Of a DNA stretch of 31,701 nt, positions 6,240 through 15,300 are shown in pieces; position 1 is the stretch's first letter, and each line of letters opens with the position of its first letter. Below the pieces are notes generated by a model. It made no database searches and had not been told where the DNA came from. It saw only the letters and a list, made by a program, of their open reading frames with translations. Source of the DNA: a virus; the IMG/VR virus record IMGVR_UViG_3300007514_000044, positions 1 to 31,701 of that record; one strand, 5' to 3'. The translations under genes were made by a program, and so were the position numbers.

Positions 6240-6414
6240 ACCTAAGCGAAAACTGAGTGCTGATTATGATTGGAAAAACAAACCATCTGGCTGGCCGTTT
6301 AAAGGAGATGCTCCTAACGACCCTGATTATATCAAGGAACGTAATAAGCTCTTCAATGAAAACGGCAACGGCTGGTGGTGGGGTCAGAAAGAAGTAGAAG
6401 AAAAGGAGGACTAA
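6220..6414 (+). CDS. Unknown small protein with basic AT-hook-like start
   Basis: A 64-residue protein starting 20 bp inside the DUF932 gene; no clear SD sequence precedes it, so coupling probably drives initiation. The start MKKRGPKPKRKLS resembles an AT-hook (GRP-like core with flanking lysines), which binds the minor groove of AT-rich DNA. The rest is rich in Trp, Asn, Gly and Asp (WKNKPSGWPF, NGNGWWWGQK). Its stop overlaps the methylase start (TAATG). Confidence 0.5.
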   Translation: MKKRGPKPKRKLSADYDWKNKPSGWPFKGDAPNDPDYIKERNKLFNENGNGWWWGQKEVEEKED

Positions 6415-7247
6415 TGGGTTGGTTAGATTGCCCTGTAATAATACCTTATTATGGAGGTAAATATTATCTAAGTCAAAAGCTAGTTCCTATGATTCCAAAG
6501 CATAACAGATACATCGAAATGTTTGCTGGAGGCTTGTCAATGTTCTTTAGAAAGAAGAAGGTTGATTGGAATGTTGTTAACGATTTAGATAAAAATGTAG
6601 TAAACTTATACACTGTTTTAGCTGAGAATTTTGATGAATTTGTTCATCACATTCAATGGTATGTTAAGAGCAGAAGTTTACATGAAATACTTAAAGAATA
6701 TATTAAAAATACAGAAGTTGAAAACATACCAGATGCTAAAAGAGCAGCCCGTTATTACTACTTAATCCGTTGTTCGTTTAATAATAATCCACAAGGTACT
6801 TTTAGTAAAAACTCGGCTGACTGGAATACTGATAAACTCATTGAGGATTTAAAGTATTCTAGAAAATATCTTAATGATGTTTTAATTGAGAATTTAGACT
6901 TCAGAACTCTGGTGGATAAGTATCCTCCTGTTGAAGGAGATTTTTGGTACTTAGACCCACCTTATATTGTGGCAGGAACTAGGAATGATTACTATATACA
7001 CTCATTGGTTGAAAAAGACCACGTTGACTTACGGAACATATGTAAAGTTATAGATGAGAAAGGTGGTAATTTTATGGTAAGCTATGATGACAAGCCTGAG
7101 GTTCACGAATTGTATAGTGAATATCAAATAGATGCAATCCCAGTGAAGTACGCTGGGCAAACACAAAAAAGAGAATACAAAAACGAATTGGTAATAACTA
7201 ATTATGACAGAGTATCACATCAAGAAACCTTATTCGATGGAGGATAA
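6414..7247 (+). CDS. DNA adenine N6-methyltransferase, Dam/D12 class
   Basis: I chose the ATG at 6414, behind AAGGAGG, instead of the longer frame from 6375, because it gives the normal family start. The 277-residue protein has the Dam-type SAM site PYYGGK (11-16), the FAGG motif I in EMFAGGLSMFF, and the catalytic DPPY at 181-184 with the following I/V residues. A TYPVPCK-like variation is not seen. Dam methylates adenine N6 in a short site, GATC in the classical enzyme; the site here cannot be read from sequence. A phage enzyme of this kind can protect against host restriction or mark replication. The neighbouring gene is the replicative helicase. Confidence 0.9.
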   Translation: MGWLDCPVIIPYYGGKYYLSQKLVPMIPKHNRYIEMFAGGLSMFFRKKKVDWNVVNDLDKNVVNLYTVLAENFDEFVHHIQWYVKSRSLHEILKEYIKNTEVENIPDAKRAARYYYLIRCSFNNNPQGTFSKNSADWNTDKLIEDLKYSRKYLNDVLIENLDFRTLVDKYPPVEGDFWYLDPPYIVAGTRNDYYIHSLVEKDHVDLRNICKVIDEKGGNFMVSYDDKPEVHELYSEYQIDAIPVKYAGQTQKREYKNELVITNYDRVSHQETLFDGG

Positions 7248-7248
7248 T

Positions 7249-8565
7249 ATGAAAACTGATATAAAGATTCCACCAAGCGATATGGAAGCTGAAGAGTGCG
7301 TATTGGGAGCAATCCTAATGGGCGGATGGGAAACATATGATGAGGTCTCAGAAATTATACAAGACGATGAGGCTTTCTATGACCATATGACTAAGCATAC
7401 ATTTAGAGCTATGGGTAGAATGAGAAAAGCTGAACAAGTTATAGAACCTTTAACATTGTTAAATGAAACCAAAAAGAAAAATAACGCTGTGACTGCATAT
7501 TGGCTTACTGGATTACCTGGAAAGGTTGTTGGCGCTTCGATGGCAAAACAGCATGCTAGGATGGTTTGGGAAAAATTTGTTCAAAGACAAGTTGGAAAGA
7601 CTGCATATAAATTATATAACGCTAGTTTTTCAAGCATTGATACTACACGTTCAATCTTAGAAGAACATGGCAGATATGTAGATGTACTACGTGCTCTCCT
7701 GCCCTCCAGGAATGGAGACATAGGTACGATAATCCAAGAGACAGTTGATAAAATTATTAAGGGAAATGCTATGATACCCTTTAATTTTAAACCATTAGAT
7801 GAATTTTCAGGTGGAATGACGCGCGGTGAGATAACTGTGCTAGGCGGTAGACCAGGACATGGCAAAACTACTCTTGTAGTTAATCTAATAAGAAAATTAA
7901 TTGAGGATGGTAAACGTGTATTGCTATTCAATCGTGAGATGAGCAATACTGAAATGATGAGAAAAGTGATAGTAATGGAATCTGAAAACATTACATATGA
8001 TGATGTAAGACAAAATGAGATTCCCAAAGAAGTTGAAGAGAAGTTGAAGAACGGAGTATCTACAGCGGTTAGTGATAAGTATTCTAATTTAGTAATGTAT
8101 GAAGACATACGTTCATTAGAAGAATCTATTGGTGAGATTACTAAGTTCAAACCAGACGTAATAATAGATGATTACATTCAGTTAATCTCTGTTGGAAGCG
8201 ATGCCTTAGAGCGTAGATTTCAATTAGAAAAGATTATGAATGATTATAAATGGATTTGTAAAAAGGAAAACTGTTCTGCTATCCTAGTAAGTCAGTTAAA
8301 CAGAGAAATAGAGAGAAGATTCGACCCAAAGCCTAAGCTTAGTGATTTTGCTGAAAGTGGAGTTATAGAACAGTGCGCTGAATCTGCGCTGTTCGTATAC
8401 TATCCTTATCAGTATGATGACGAAAAGTTTAGTCCTTATTCTATTAATGTTATCGCTGCTAAATCTAGATATGGTTTAACTGGAGAAAGCACTTTAGGAT
8501 TTAATGGAAATAAGTGTAGATTCTATAATTCAGAATCGAAAGCTTTACTTGAATCTAAGAAATGA
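7249..8565 (+). CDS. Replicative DNA helicase, DnaB family
   Basis: The start is ATG 7249, with GGAGG at 7239-7243; the frame upstream to 7204 belongs to the overlap with the methylase. The 438-residue protein has an N-terminal helical domain opening PPSDMEAEECVLGAIL, the RecA-like domain with Walker A GGRPGHGKTT (199-208, K206), and the Walker B segment DVIIDDYIQLI (from about 303). 'ILVSQLNREIERR' matches the DnaB motif H3/H4 region. DnaB-type hexamers unwind the fork 5' to 3'. No primase domain is fused, and no primase or polymerase gene lies in this window, so these must be elsewhere or supplied by the host. Confidence 0.92.
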   Translation: MKTDIKIPPSDMEAEECVLGAILMGGWETYDEVSEIIQDDEAFYDHMTKHTFRAMGRMRKAEQVIEPLTLLNETKKKNNAVTAYWLTGLPGKVVGASMAKQHARMVWEKFVQRQVGKTAYKLYNASFSSIDTTRSILEEHGRYVDVLRALLPSRNGDIGTIIQETVDKIIKGNAMIPFNFKPLDEFSGGMTRGEITVLGGRPGHGKTTLVVNLIRKLIEDGKRVLLFNREMSNTEMMRKVIVMESENITYDDVRQNEIPKEVEEKLKNGVSTAVSDKYSNLVMYEDIRSLEESIGEITKFKPDVIIDDYIQLISVGSDALERRFQLEKIMNDYKWICKKENCSAILVSQLNREIERRFDPKPKLSDFAESGVIEQCAESALFVYYPYQYDDEKFSPYSINVIAAKSRYGLTGESTLGFNGNKCRFYNSESKALLESKK

Positions 8566-8762
8566 TAAAAAGCAAACAGTGTAGTTGTCGTGGATGTTTA
8601 TTAGAGCATAACGGCAACTGCACATGGTTTGCAAAACCTAAAAATATACCACATGAAGTTTTCTCGAAAGGATGTAAGCATAGAGTGGCTAAAACTGAAT
8701 CAATAGAATACCACCCTACAGTCGAAAGGATTATAGAGCTATTCCACGGCGAACTAATGTAG
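8562..8762 (+). CDS. Small cysteine-rich protein, likely zinc-binding
   Basis: A 66-residue protein starting in ATGA with the helicase stop. Cysteines are arranged C7-x-C9-x2-C12, then C20 and C38-x-H40, enough to bind one or more zinc ions. The C-terminal 15 residues form an amphipathic helix (VERIIELFHGELM). It ends at ATGTAG right where the RuvC-like frame begins, so the two may be coupled. Function unknown. Confidence 0.6.
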   Translation: MIKSKQCSCRGCLLEHNGNCTWFAKPKNIPHEVFSKGCKHRVAKTESIEYHPTVERIIELFHGELM

Positions 8763-9229
8763 CGTACATAGGGATAGACCCTGGATACAATGGAGGAATA
8801 TCGGTTATCTGGCCTGATAGAACAATCGATGCTTATAGATTTCCTGCTAAATTATACAAACTACCCAACATAGTTAATTCTATTAAAAATCATTGTGATA
8901 TAGAAGGCTTTAGGCATAGATGGTTAATAGAAGACGTTCATGCATTAAGAGGTTCTTCAGCTAAAGGAACTTTCACATTTGGTAGAAACTTAGGATTTTG
9001 GGAAGGTATATTAACATCTTTAAAAATAAAATGGATAAAAGTAAGTCCAAAAGAATGGCAAGAAGAATATAAATTAAAAGTGCAAGGTAAAGAGAGGAAA
9101 AATAATCTAAAAAAGTTTGCTCAAAGATATGTAAATAATTCAAAGAGCAAATTTAATGTAACATTTGCAACCGCAGATGCTATCTTAATCGCCAAATTTT
9201 ACAAAAAGAAAGGAGTGAATTATGGATGA
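8741..9229 (+). CDS. RuvC-like Holliday-junction resolvase, no ordinary start codon
   Basis: This frame is open from the codon after a TGA at 8696-8698 to TGA at 9227-9229, and contains no ATG, GTG or TTG before the family start. The catalytic RNase H-fold acids are present: D in YIGIDPGYNGG (near 8777), E in LIEDVHA (8930), and D in ATADAIL (9176). GTFTFGRNLGFWEG and PKEWQ are the usual RuvC-type phage motifs. I place a putative ATT start at 8741, 10 bases after AAAGGA (8725-8730), which gives 162 residues. Initiation at 8759, readthrough from the upstream gene, or a sequencing error in the overlap are alternatives. The protein cuts four-way DNA junctions. Confidence 0.75.
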   Translation: MPRRTNVAYIGIDPGYNGGISVIWPDRTIDAYRFPAKLYKLPNIVNSIKNHCDIEGFRHRWLIEDVHALRGSSAKGTFTFGRNLGFWEGILTSLKIKWIKVSPKEWQEEYKLKVQGKERKNNLKKFAQRYVNNSKSKFNVTFATADAILIAKFYKKKGVNYG

Positions 9230-9407
9230 TAATAAAGGATGGCTAGGATATTATAGATTTTATGAGGAGCACACCGACACTTGGATAAATGAATTAATGT
9301 GTTTCCCTTTCGGAATTTGCTATTCACAAGGAGAAAATTGGTTCTATAATCAATTGGTATTTAAATTTTTAGGATTAGAACTATCTATCTCTATTGGCGA
9401 CTGGTAA
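9222..9407 (+). CDS. Unknown small aromatic-rich protein, last rightward gene
   Basis: A 61-residue protein behind AAAGGAGTG, with its ATG overlapping the RuvC-like stop. It is very rich in Trp, Tyr and Phe (GWLGYYRFYEE, ENWFYNQLVFKFLGLE) with a C-terminal hydrophobic run, but it is too polar for a clear membrane segment. It ends at 9407, 17 bp inside the opposite-strand gene, so it marks the meeting point of the two transcription directions. No terminator is visible in the overlap. Confidence 0.6.
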   Translation: MDDNKGWLGYYRFYEEHTDTWINELMCFPFGICYSQGENWFYNQLVFKFLGLELSISIGDW

Positions 9408-12345
9408 TATAATTAGATAAGTCTCTTAGTTGTTTATTTGAGCGTTGCTTTGCCTTTGGTGCGCCATAAACTTCAGACATTGGGTAGTCGCTAAGAGGCT
9501 TTTTCTTTGGTTCTCTAACTTTCCTAGATGCAAAAGGCTTAACCCCAACTTTAGATGTCCAATGATTTACATTTTGTCTCCACTCTCTAGTTTGTCTAGA
9601 TGGGTATAATGAGAATTCTTGCATCGCTACATCTGGGAGCCCAGTTCCTCTATGTAAAGCTGGTATTGTTTTATGCTTTAATCTAGAAAATTCTACATGA
9701 AAACTATTCCACAAAGCTCTTTCTTGTTCACTCTTAGACATATGTTTATAATTTTGATACCCAAGAAGTGCTCTTTCAATAGCCGTATCAGGCATATCCA
9801 TAGTTCCACTAGCCTGAGCCCAAAACAACATTCTATTAAGTGTCGGTCCAGATATTTGATTTATAAGTCCGTACACGGCTTCACCTTGCTCTGGACCTGT
9901 AAATGATTTCCAAATTTGTCCTATTCTTTCAATAGTATCATTAGGCATCAATCTTCTTAAATCTGTATTTGTCGTTGTAGATATTAAAGCAACAGTTCCG
10001 TATATACCTGCTAGTCCTAATAAATTTCTTGCATCAGGGTTGTTTATACCCTGACCCGATACAAAACCAGAATATGTCCCCTTTAATGTTTTTGCTTGAT
10101 GAGCCGCGAATGACATAGGATAATGCATAAATTGAAATATCACAGAGCCAGTACCAGTTAAATAATCTTTTGCACCCATTTTTGGCATCCCGTCTGCTCC
10201 AAGTTCAGGGGCTGTTCCCGAAATTATAGGTGCTTTATTTACAACTGAATATTCAAACGCAAAAGTATTCACAGCGTCTTGAGCTATTTTTTTAGCAAAT
10301 GAGTATGCTTCATCCTTCCATGCTGTTTTAGGATTTGGTCTACCCGCTTCTGTAGCTCTATCTTCTACGGTTTGTCTCCATATTTGATTGTTTTTTCTTT
10401 CCATAAAAGAATGACTAAATGCAATTCTCCAAATGTTTCTTCTTAAAGCATTCTCTCCAATTCTATGAAAAACAAGTGATTTTTGGATTGCCTTAGAGAA
10501 CAATTTATCTCTAATCTCACCAGTCGGGGTTTTACCATCATACTGTATGTGCATTTTGCCTTGGTTATCCATCACCCAGTCAACTTTTGATAGATTTATG
10601 CCCTCAACAGGATTAATACCCTCAGCTACAAGCTCTAAGCCAACTGCAGACTTAGCTCCTCTTTCTAAGAATTTAAATCCAGCTTCTTCTTCTGCTGTTG
10701 CTAATAATCCCTTTATTTCTTTCTTTTGAGTTGCGTCAGGGTCTCCTATAAGGTCTATATCTGACTTCATATCGTGCCTTGCACTCCTAATGACACTCAA
10801 TCCTTGAGATGCATGAAAATAATATCCACTTAAAAAGTTTCTAGCAGCTCCAGGAAGACCCAATCCCATCGTTGTCATCACTTGAACCCCATTTATTGTC
10901 CTAGTTGCCCCATTAAACCAATCAGGTCTACCTCTAAACCCTGAAGTTGACCTACGATATTGCATTGTTAAATATTTATGCATACCCCTTATAAACTCAG
11001 GGGTTGTCTCTGTTATCTTGCCATTATTACCGAGGTCTCGTATAGCATCAATAAAGAAATCTTTTATATATGTATTTCTATTAAACGTTAAAGTTTCATT
11101 CATATATAATTCAAGAGCACTCATTGGGTCTCTAGACCACATAGCTTCCAATATCTCTAGTCTTTTTTTCTGAGACTGCTTTTCCCCTCTAAATGTGTTT
11201 AGCTCTGCCATTATATTGTTCATCTGAACTAACTCAGTTTTCGGGTCACCTTCGCCAGCAACGCTTTCAGTCTTTTCTATATGGTATCTAAGTTTAGAAA
11301 TATTATCAAAAACCCTATGAGGAAAATATGAACCATCGTACATAGATTTTTTAACAGACAATATTTGAGCATCTATTTTCCCAAGCAAATTATTCAAAGG
11401 TGTATTGTTAGTAACAAGCTCACTATTCATATCTGATTGATTTGTATGGGTTTTAACCGCAACCCTCTTAGAAGTTTGTAAAGATTGTATAAGTATTCCA
11501 CCAAGAGAATGCCTAGCAGGCTTATAATCAACAATCTTTCCTTTACTTTTTATCGCTGAAGCTGTCCCAAGCATTGTTTTAGTTCTCTCGACAGCATTAA
11601 TAATATTTAGGTTAACCTCGTCTTTAGTCCCGTTTGTTCTCTTAATATGTTCGCTCCTGGTCTTATTATCCATTTGTACCAATGTATGATAATCTACAAG
11701 AACCTTACCACCTGTGGATGGGTCATTTAATATATCCATTAATTCTTTATAATATTTAGACCTAGCATTCATATCTTCGGTGGAATTAATCTGACTTTCA
11801 TATTTCCTTATCTTATCTACAAGGTCTACCTTAAAATTGCTACCTATTTTAGTAGCAGCTCCTACATCTATAAGAGCAGCTTTTATAAAACCAGCTATAT
11901 CATACATCTGACCAGCGGCTCTCTCCCTTGATACCCTTTCAAAAGAAATTGATTTATTAGTTTTATTAAGCCAAGTTCTAGAGCTGGGAAGTCTATCGTG
12001 TACTAAAGAGGGGACTTGTGTCATTACATAAGCCTCATTCATAGAAAAAGCACCCTTCCTCATTTCATTTTCTATTCTATCTATTTCAAGATTTACTCTT
12101 TTAACATCGGCATCTGATATTACCAACCCCTCATCCCAGTTAGTTCTTATTTTTTCATACATTAGGTCTCGCAATTGCCTATCAGCTGCATTGAAGCCCT
12201 TTATTCCATAATCTTTTCCTTCTTTTGAGCCACCAGCCCATCCAAATTGTTTAGTTAAATTTGGCAAAGAATTCCAATGCCTGTTTATAGACTGAAGTCT
12301 TTTTCTATTCTCTAATACTTCTTTTCTTGGATTACATTGTGACAT
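9391..12345 (-). CDS. Large virion-type protein, likely ejected internal protein
   Basis: A 984-residue protein with AAGGAGT (12351-12357) before the ATG. It is helical, basic and mostly polar, with a few hydrophobic segments: LGLPGAARNFLSGYYFHA (about 493-510), SVIFQFMHYPMSFAAHQ (about 729-745) and LLGLAGIYGTVALIS (about 774-789). These could be transmembrane or amphipathic segments used in forming a DNA conduit. The FQFxxYPxS stretch resembles a segment seen in phage large polyvalent proteins, but I am not certain. It is the last late gene, directly after the giant polymerase-like gene with a 10 bp gap, so it is probably packaged in the capsid like T7 gp16 or N4 gp51/52. No lysozyme or protease motif was found. 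Confidence 0.65.
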   Translation of the reverse strand: MSQCNPRKEVLENRKRLQSINRHWNSLPNLTKQFGWAGGSKEGKDYGIKGFNAADRQLRDLMYEKIRTNWDEGLVISDADVKRVNLEIDRIENEMRKGAFSMNEAYVMTQVPSLVHDRLPSSRTWLNKTNKSISFERVSRERAAGQMYDIAGFIKAALIDVGAATKIGSNFKVDLVDKIRKYESQINSTEDMNARSKYYKELMDILNDPSTGGKVLVDYHTLVQMDNKTRSEHIKRTNGTKDEVNLNIINAVERTKTMLGTASAIKSKGKIVDYKPARHSLGGILIQSLQTSKRVAVKTHTNQSDMNSELVTNNTPLNNLLGKIDAQILSVKKSMYDGSYFPHRVFDNISKLRYHIEKTESVAGEGDPKTELVQMNNIMAELNTFRGEKQSQKKRLEILEAMWSRDPMSALELYMNETLTFNRNTYIKDFFIDAIRDLGNNGKITETTPEFIRGMHKYLTMQYRRSTSGFRGRPDWFNGATRTINGVQVMTTMGLGLPGAARNFLSGYYFHASQGLSVIRSARHDMKSDIDLIGDPDATQKKEIKGLLATAEEEAGFKFLERGAKSAVGLELVAEGINPVEGINLSKVDWVMDNQGKMHIQYDGKTPTGEIRDKLFSKAIQKSLVFHRIGENALRRNIWRIAFSHSFMERKNNQIWRQTVEDRATEAGRPNPKTAWKDEAYSFAKKIAQDAVNTFAFEYSVVNKAPIISGTAPELGADGMPKMGAKDYLTGTGSVIFQFMHYPMSFAAHQAKTLKGTYSGFVSGQGINNPDARNLLGLAGIYGTVALISTTTNTDLRRLMPNDTIERIGQIWKSFTGPEQGEAVYGLINQISGPTLNRMLFWAQASGTMDMPDTAIERALLGYQNYKHMSKSEQERALWNSFHVEFSRLKHKTIPALHRGTGLPDVAMQEFSLYPSRQTREWRQNVNHWTSKVGVKPFASRKVREPKKKPLSDYPMSEVYGAPKAKQRSNKQLRDLSNYITSRQ

Positions 12346-12355
12346 TAATTACTCC

Positions 12356-15300
12356 TTAATTTCTACAAGCAGCTCCAGTGGTTTGGTTGTAACTAGTTTC
12401 ATTAAGTTCTCTTCTTAAATATTCATTCATATTATTTTTCTTAGACCAGAACATATATCCTGTCTCCCTTGAGTCACTACCCCAAAGAGTTCCCTTGGTG
12501 TATTTGTATGGGACTTTTAACCCTTTTCTTTCATAAGCCATCTCAACATAAGGTCTAAAAGGACTAGGTGATAATTTCATTACTGTAGACCACATCGGGC
12601 CAAACCTTTTTTGATGCATATCCCATTGAGAAACTCTCCCCTCAAGACCTCCCTTAATAGCAGCTGCGTCAGGCTGTACCTCATATCCTAATAAATAACT
12701 CTCAAATTCAGATGCGTATTTTAATGCGTCTGAAACCATAGAGTCTCTTAGGTATCCATTTTCATTTAACCATCCAAATACATGCTTATGTAATCTTTTA
12801 TTAATTCTAAAGAATGGTATACCCTGGTCTTTAACATCTAAAGAGGCTTTTACAACTGGGTCTGGCATCAACAATAATAATGATAAATCATTTATTGTAT
12901 CTATTGTTTCCTGATGGTCTCCACCTCTTATTTGACCTTCTACAATCTTACCCTCTATAAATCTATCCATCAATTTTCCTATTTCATTATAAGCAAAAGC
13001 CCTCTCAGTTTCCCATATTCTACCAGATTCAGCTGGAGCCTCCTTATTACTAGTCATAGCCCTTCCAAAGTTCTTCAATATATTCCTCTTCACCGTCTGA
13101 ATAGCATCAGCTACATCTAAGCCTTGTTGCCCAGTTCTCATAGCTATCACATCAGGAGATACATATCTAGTGGCATTTAACCAAGAGATTCCTTGTACTG
13201 CGTCTACCTTTGTTAAAGGAACTGCTTCCATAGGCTTGTTAAGAACTAAATAGTCACGATTCTTTGAGAGACCCTTGATAGATTCTCCTTTCCGAACTAC
13301 TCCAACAAAATTCAAAGCATCTCCAGCTGCTAATTTAGCAGAAGTAATATCTCCTACATCTTTAGGCAATGAATAAATAAATTGGTCATTATATTTGTCT
13401 GTATTTTTGTATTCTTTTATATTCTTTTTATATTTGTAGTTTTTAGTATCAAGTTTTACCACAGTATCCTTTCCTTCAACAGTGGTAGTCGTTCCTATTA
13501 TTTGATTTCTTATTTTAGACTCTTTTACGGTTGCAATAGCCAAATCAAGAGTATTTAACTCATCAGTTGCTCTAGATAATTCTTCTTTATTTGGAAACCT
13601 TGCTCCCTCAAGAAATGCTTTTCTACTCATAGCAATAGCAAGTCTAGAATTTAAAACGTGAAGAGTCGCATCGGTCATCATTGATTGATAAATTTCATTA
13701 CCATCGGTTCTCATAATAGAAGGAATCATTTCATCTACAATTTCACGCCCAAAAGCCTCTCGACTATCTCGATTTACCCCAAAAGCCTTTAATAGAACTG
13801 TAGCTTCAAATATATTATTAGCCATATCCTCAGGTGTGAATTTATTTTTAGGATTTGTTATACCTTCAGGAAGACCCTCAACCATTTCAGGATTTCTAAA
13901 GGCATCACTCCCTTCAAACATTCTTCGTACCGCAAACCCTGAATTATTAGACTCCCACCTTTCTTGACTTCTAGTCTCTATATTTTTACTACCAGTGGTA
14001 AGTTTTATTACTTCTTCAGGCTCTGGGATACCCCTACCTTTTTTGATAAGCTTCATTAACTTACCCATAGCCTTAAATTCATCCATAGACTCCACTATAC
14101 CAGCTTCTTTATTTTGTCCATAGAAAAATCTTATAACTTCTCTTAGCTTTGTTTGTTGTTCTGCTCCGCCACCTTGATATTTTCTAACTAAATCTAGAAA
14201 TATTGTCTTAGAAGGAGAATTAAAGAAAGCTTGAATAGACCTATGGGTATCTTGTATGTCTTGAATTGTTACATTTCTTTTCTTTCCACCTTCATGAACA
14301 TCGTTAAATATTCTAGACGCACCTTGAAGTCTTCTGCTAATTGCTTGTAATATATCAACCTGTATTTCTGGATGAAGAGTTGATAGTTCCATAGCCTTAC
14401 CATGTTCAGTAATTGAACTATGTTGGAATGGAAGTTTAGAAGTTGACTGACCGTCTCCAAATAAAAGTGCTCTAAAATTAATGTCTCCCAACATTGATGA
14501 TTTTCCACCAAAGAAATCAACTGTATTTTGACCAGTAGTTCCAACTCTATGATTTAAATTAAGTGTACGATTTATATTCTCTGGGCTCATAATAAAATTA
14601 AACGCTTGAAAGCCTTTACTACCATCAACCCCATCAATTCTTAACTCTAAACCAAGATTATTCATCCAAGTCAAAGGCTGATTTAAACCTATAAGAGTAC
14701 CTATTTGCCTTCTTCTTGCTTCAATGCTTGCCATATAATCACCAACTGATTTTATTCCCTTTTCACCAGCTGCTCCAGATGATACACTCCTATCAAAATT
14801 AAATCCAAATGGATTAATATCAGGCTTATGCCTATCCATTGTAGGGTAGTCCCTTATTTGAGCAGTTTGAAATAAAGCGTTTTTAATAGCCTGCATTGGA
14901 AGGTCATTGAATGTATAAAAATGGTCTGCATCAAAATCTCTTTGATGAACCACGGCAGTTTCATAATCATTAGAAATCCAATTATTGCCATACTCTTTGC
15001 TGACAATATCCCTTACCCTGTTAATAACCATATCAGCTGATTTTCTAGGAATAGCTAATGTATTAATAGCTACGTCAACCCCACTTCCCTTAAGAGCAGA
15101 AACCACATCGCTTATAAGAAATACATCCTCTCCTATTCTATTTTGAATATTATCAATAACACCTTTAGCCTTCATTATTTCCGAATCATAATTCTTATTC
15201 CAATTTTTAGGAAGATTTTCCAAATCACCTCTTCCATCGGTTGGGTCAATATGAACCCATTCGTCTCCCTTCATTTTCTCTCTGTATAAATTAGCATTAT

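Noticed and set aside
6375-6413. Longer start for the methylase
   Set aside because: AAGGAGG lies inside this extension and the ATG at 6414 gives the normal family N-terminus.
7581-8150. Long minus-strand frame inside the helicase gene
   Set aside because: It is antisense to a clear DnaB-family gene, with low-complexity Ser/Ile/Leu composition and no ribosome site; it is a shadow.
9423-9505. CTCTTAG...CTAAGAG repeat followed by a T-rich stretch, as a rightward terminator
   Set aside because: The loop is about 61 bases and the whole element lies inside the coding sequence of the opposite-strand 984-residue gene.
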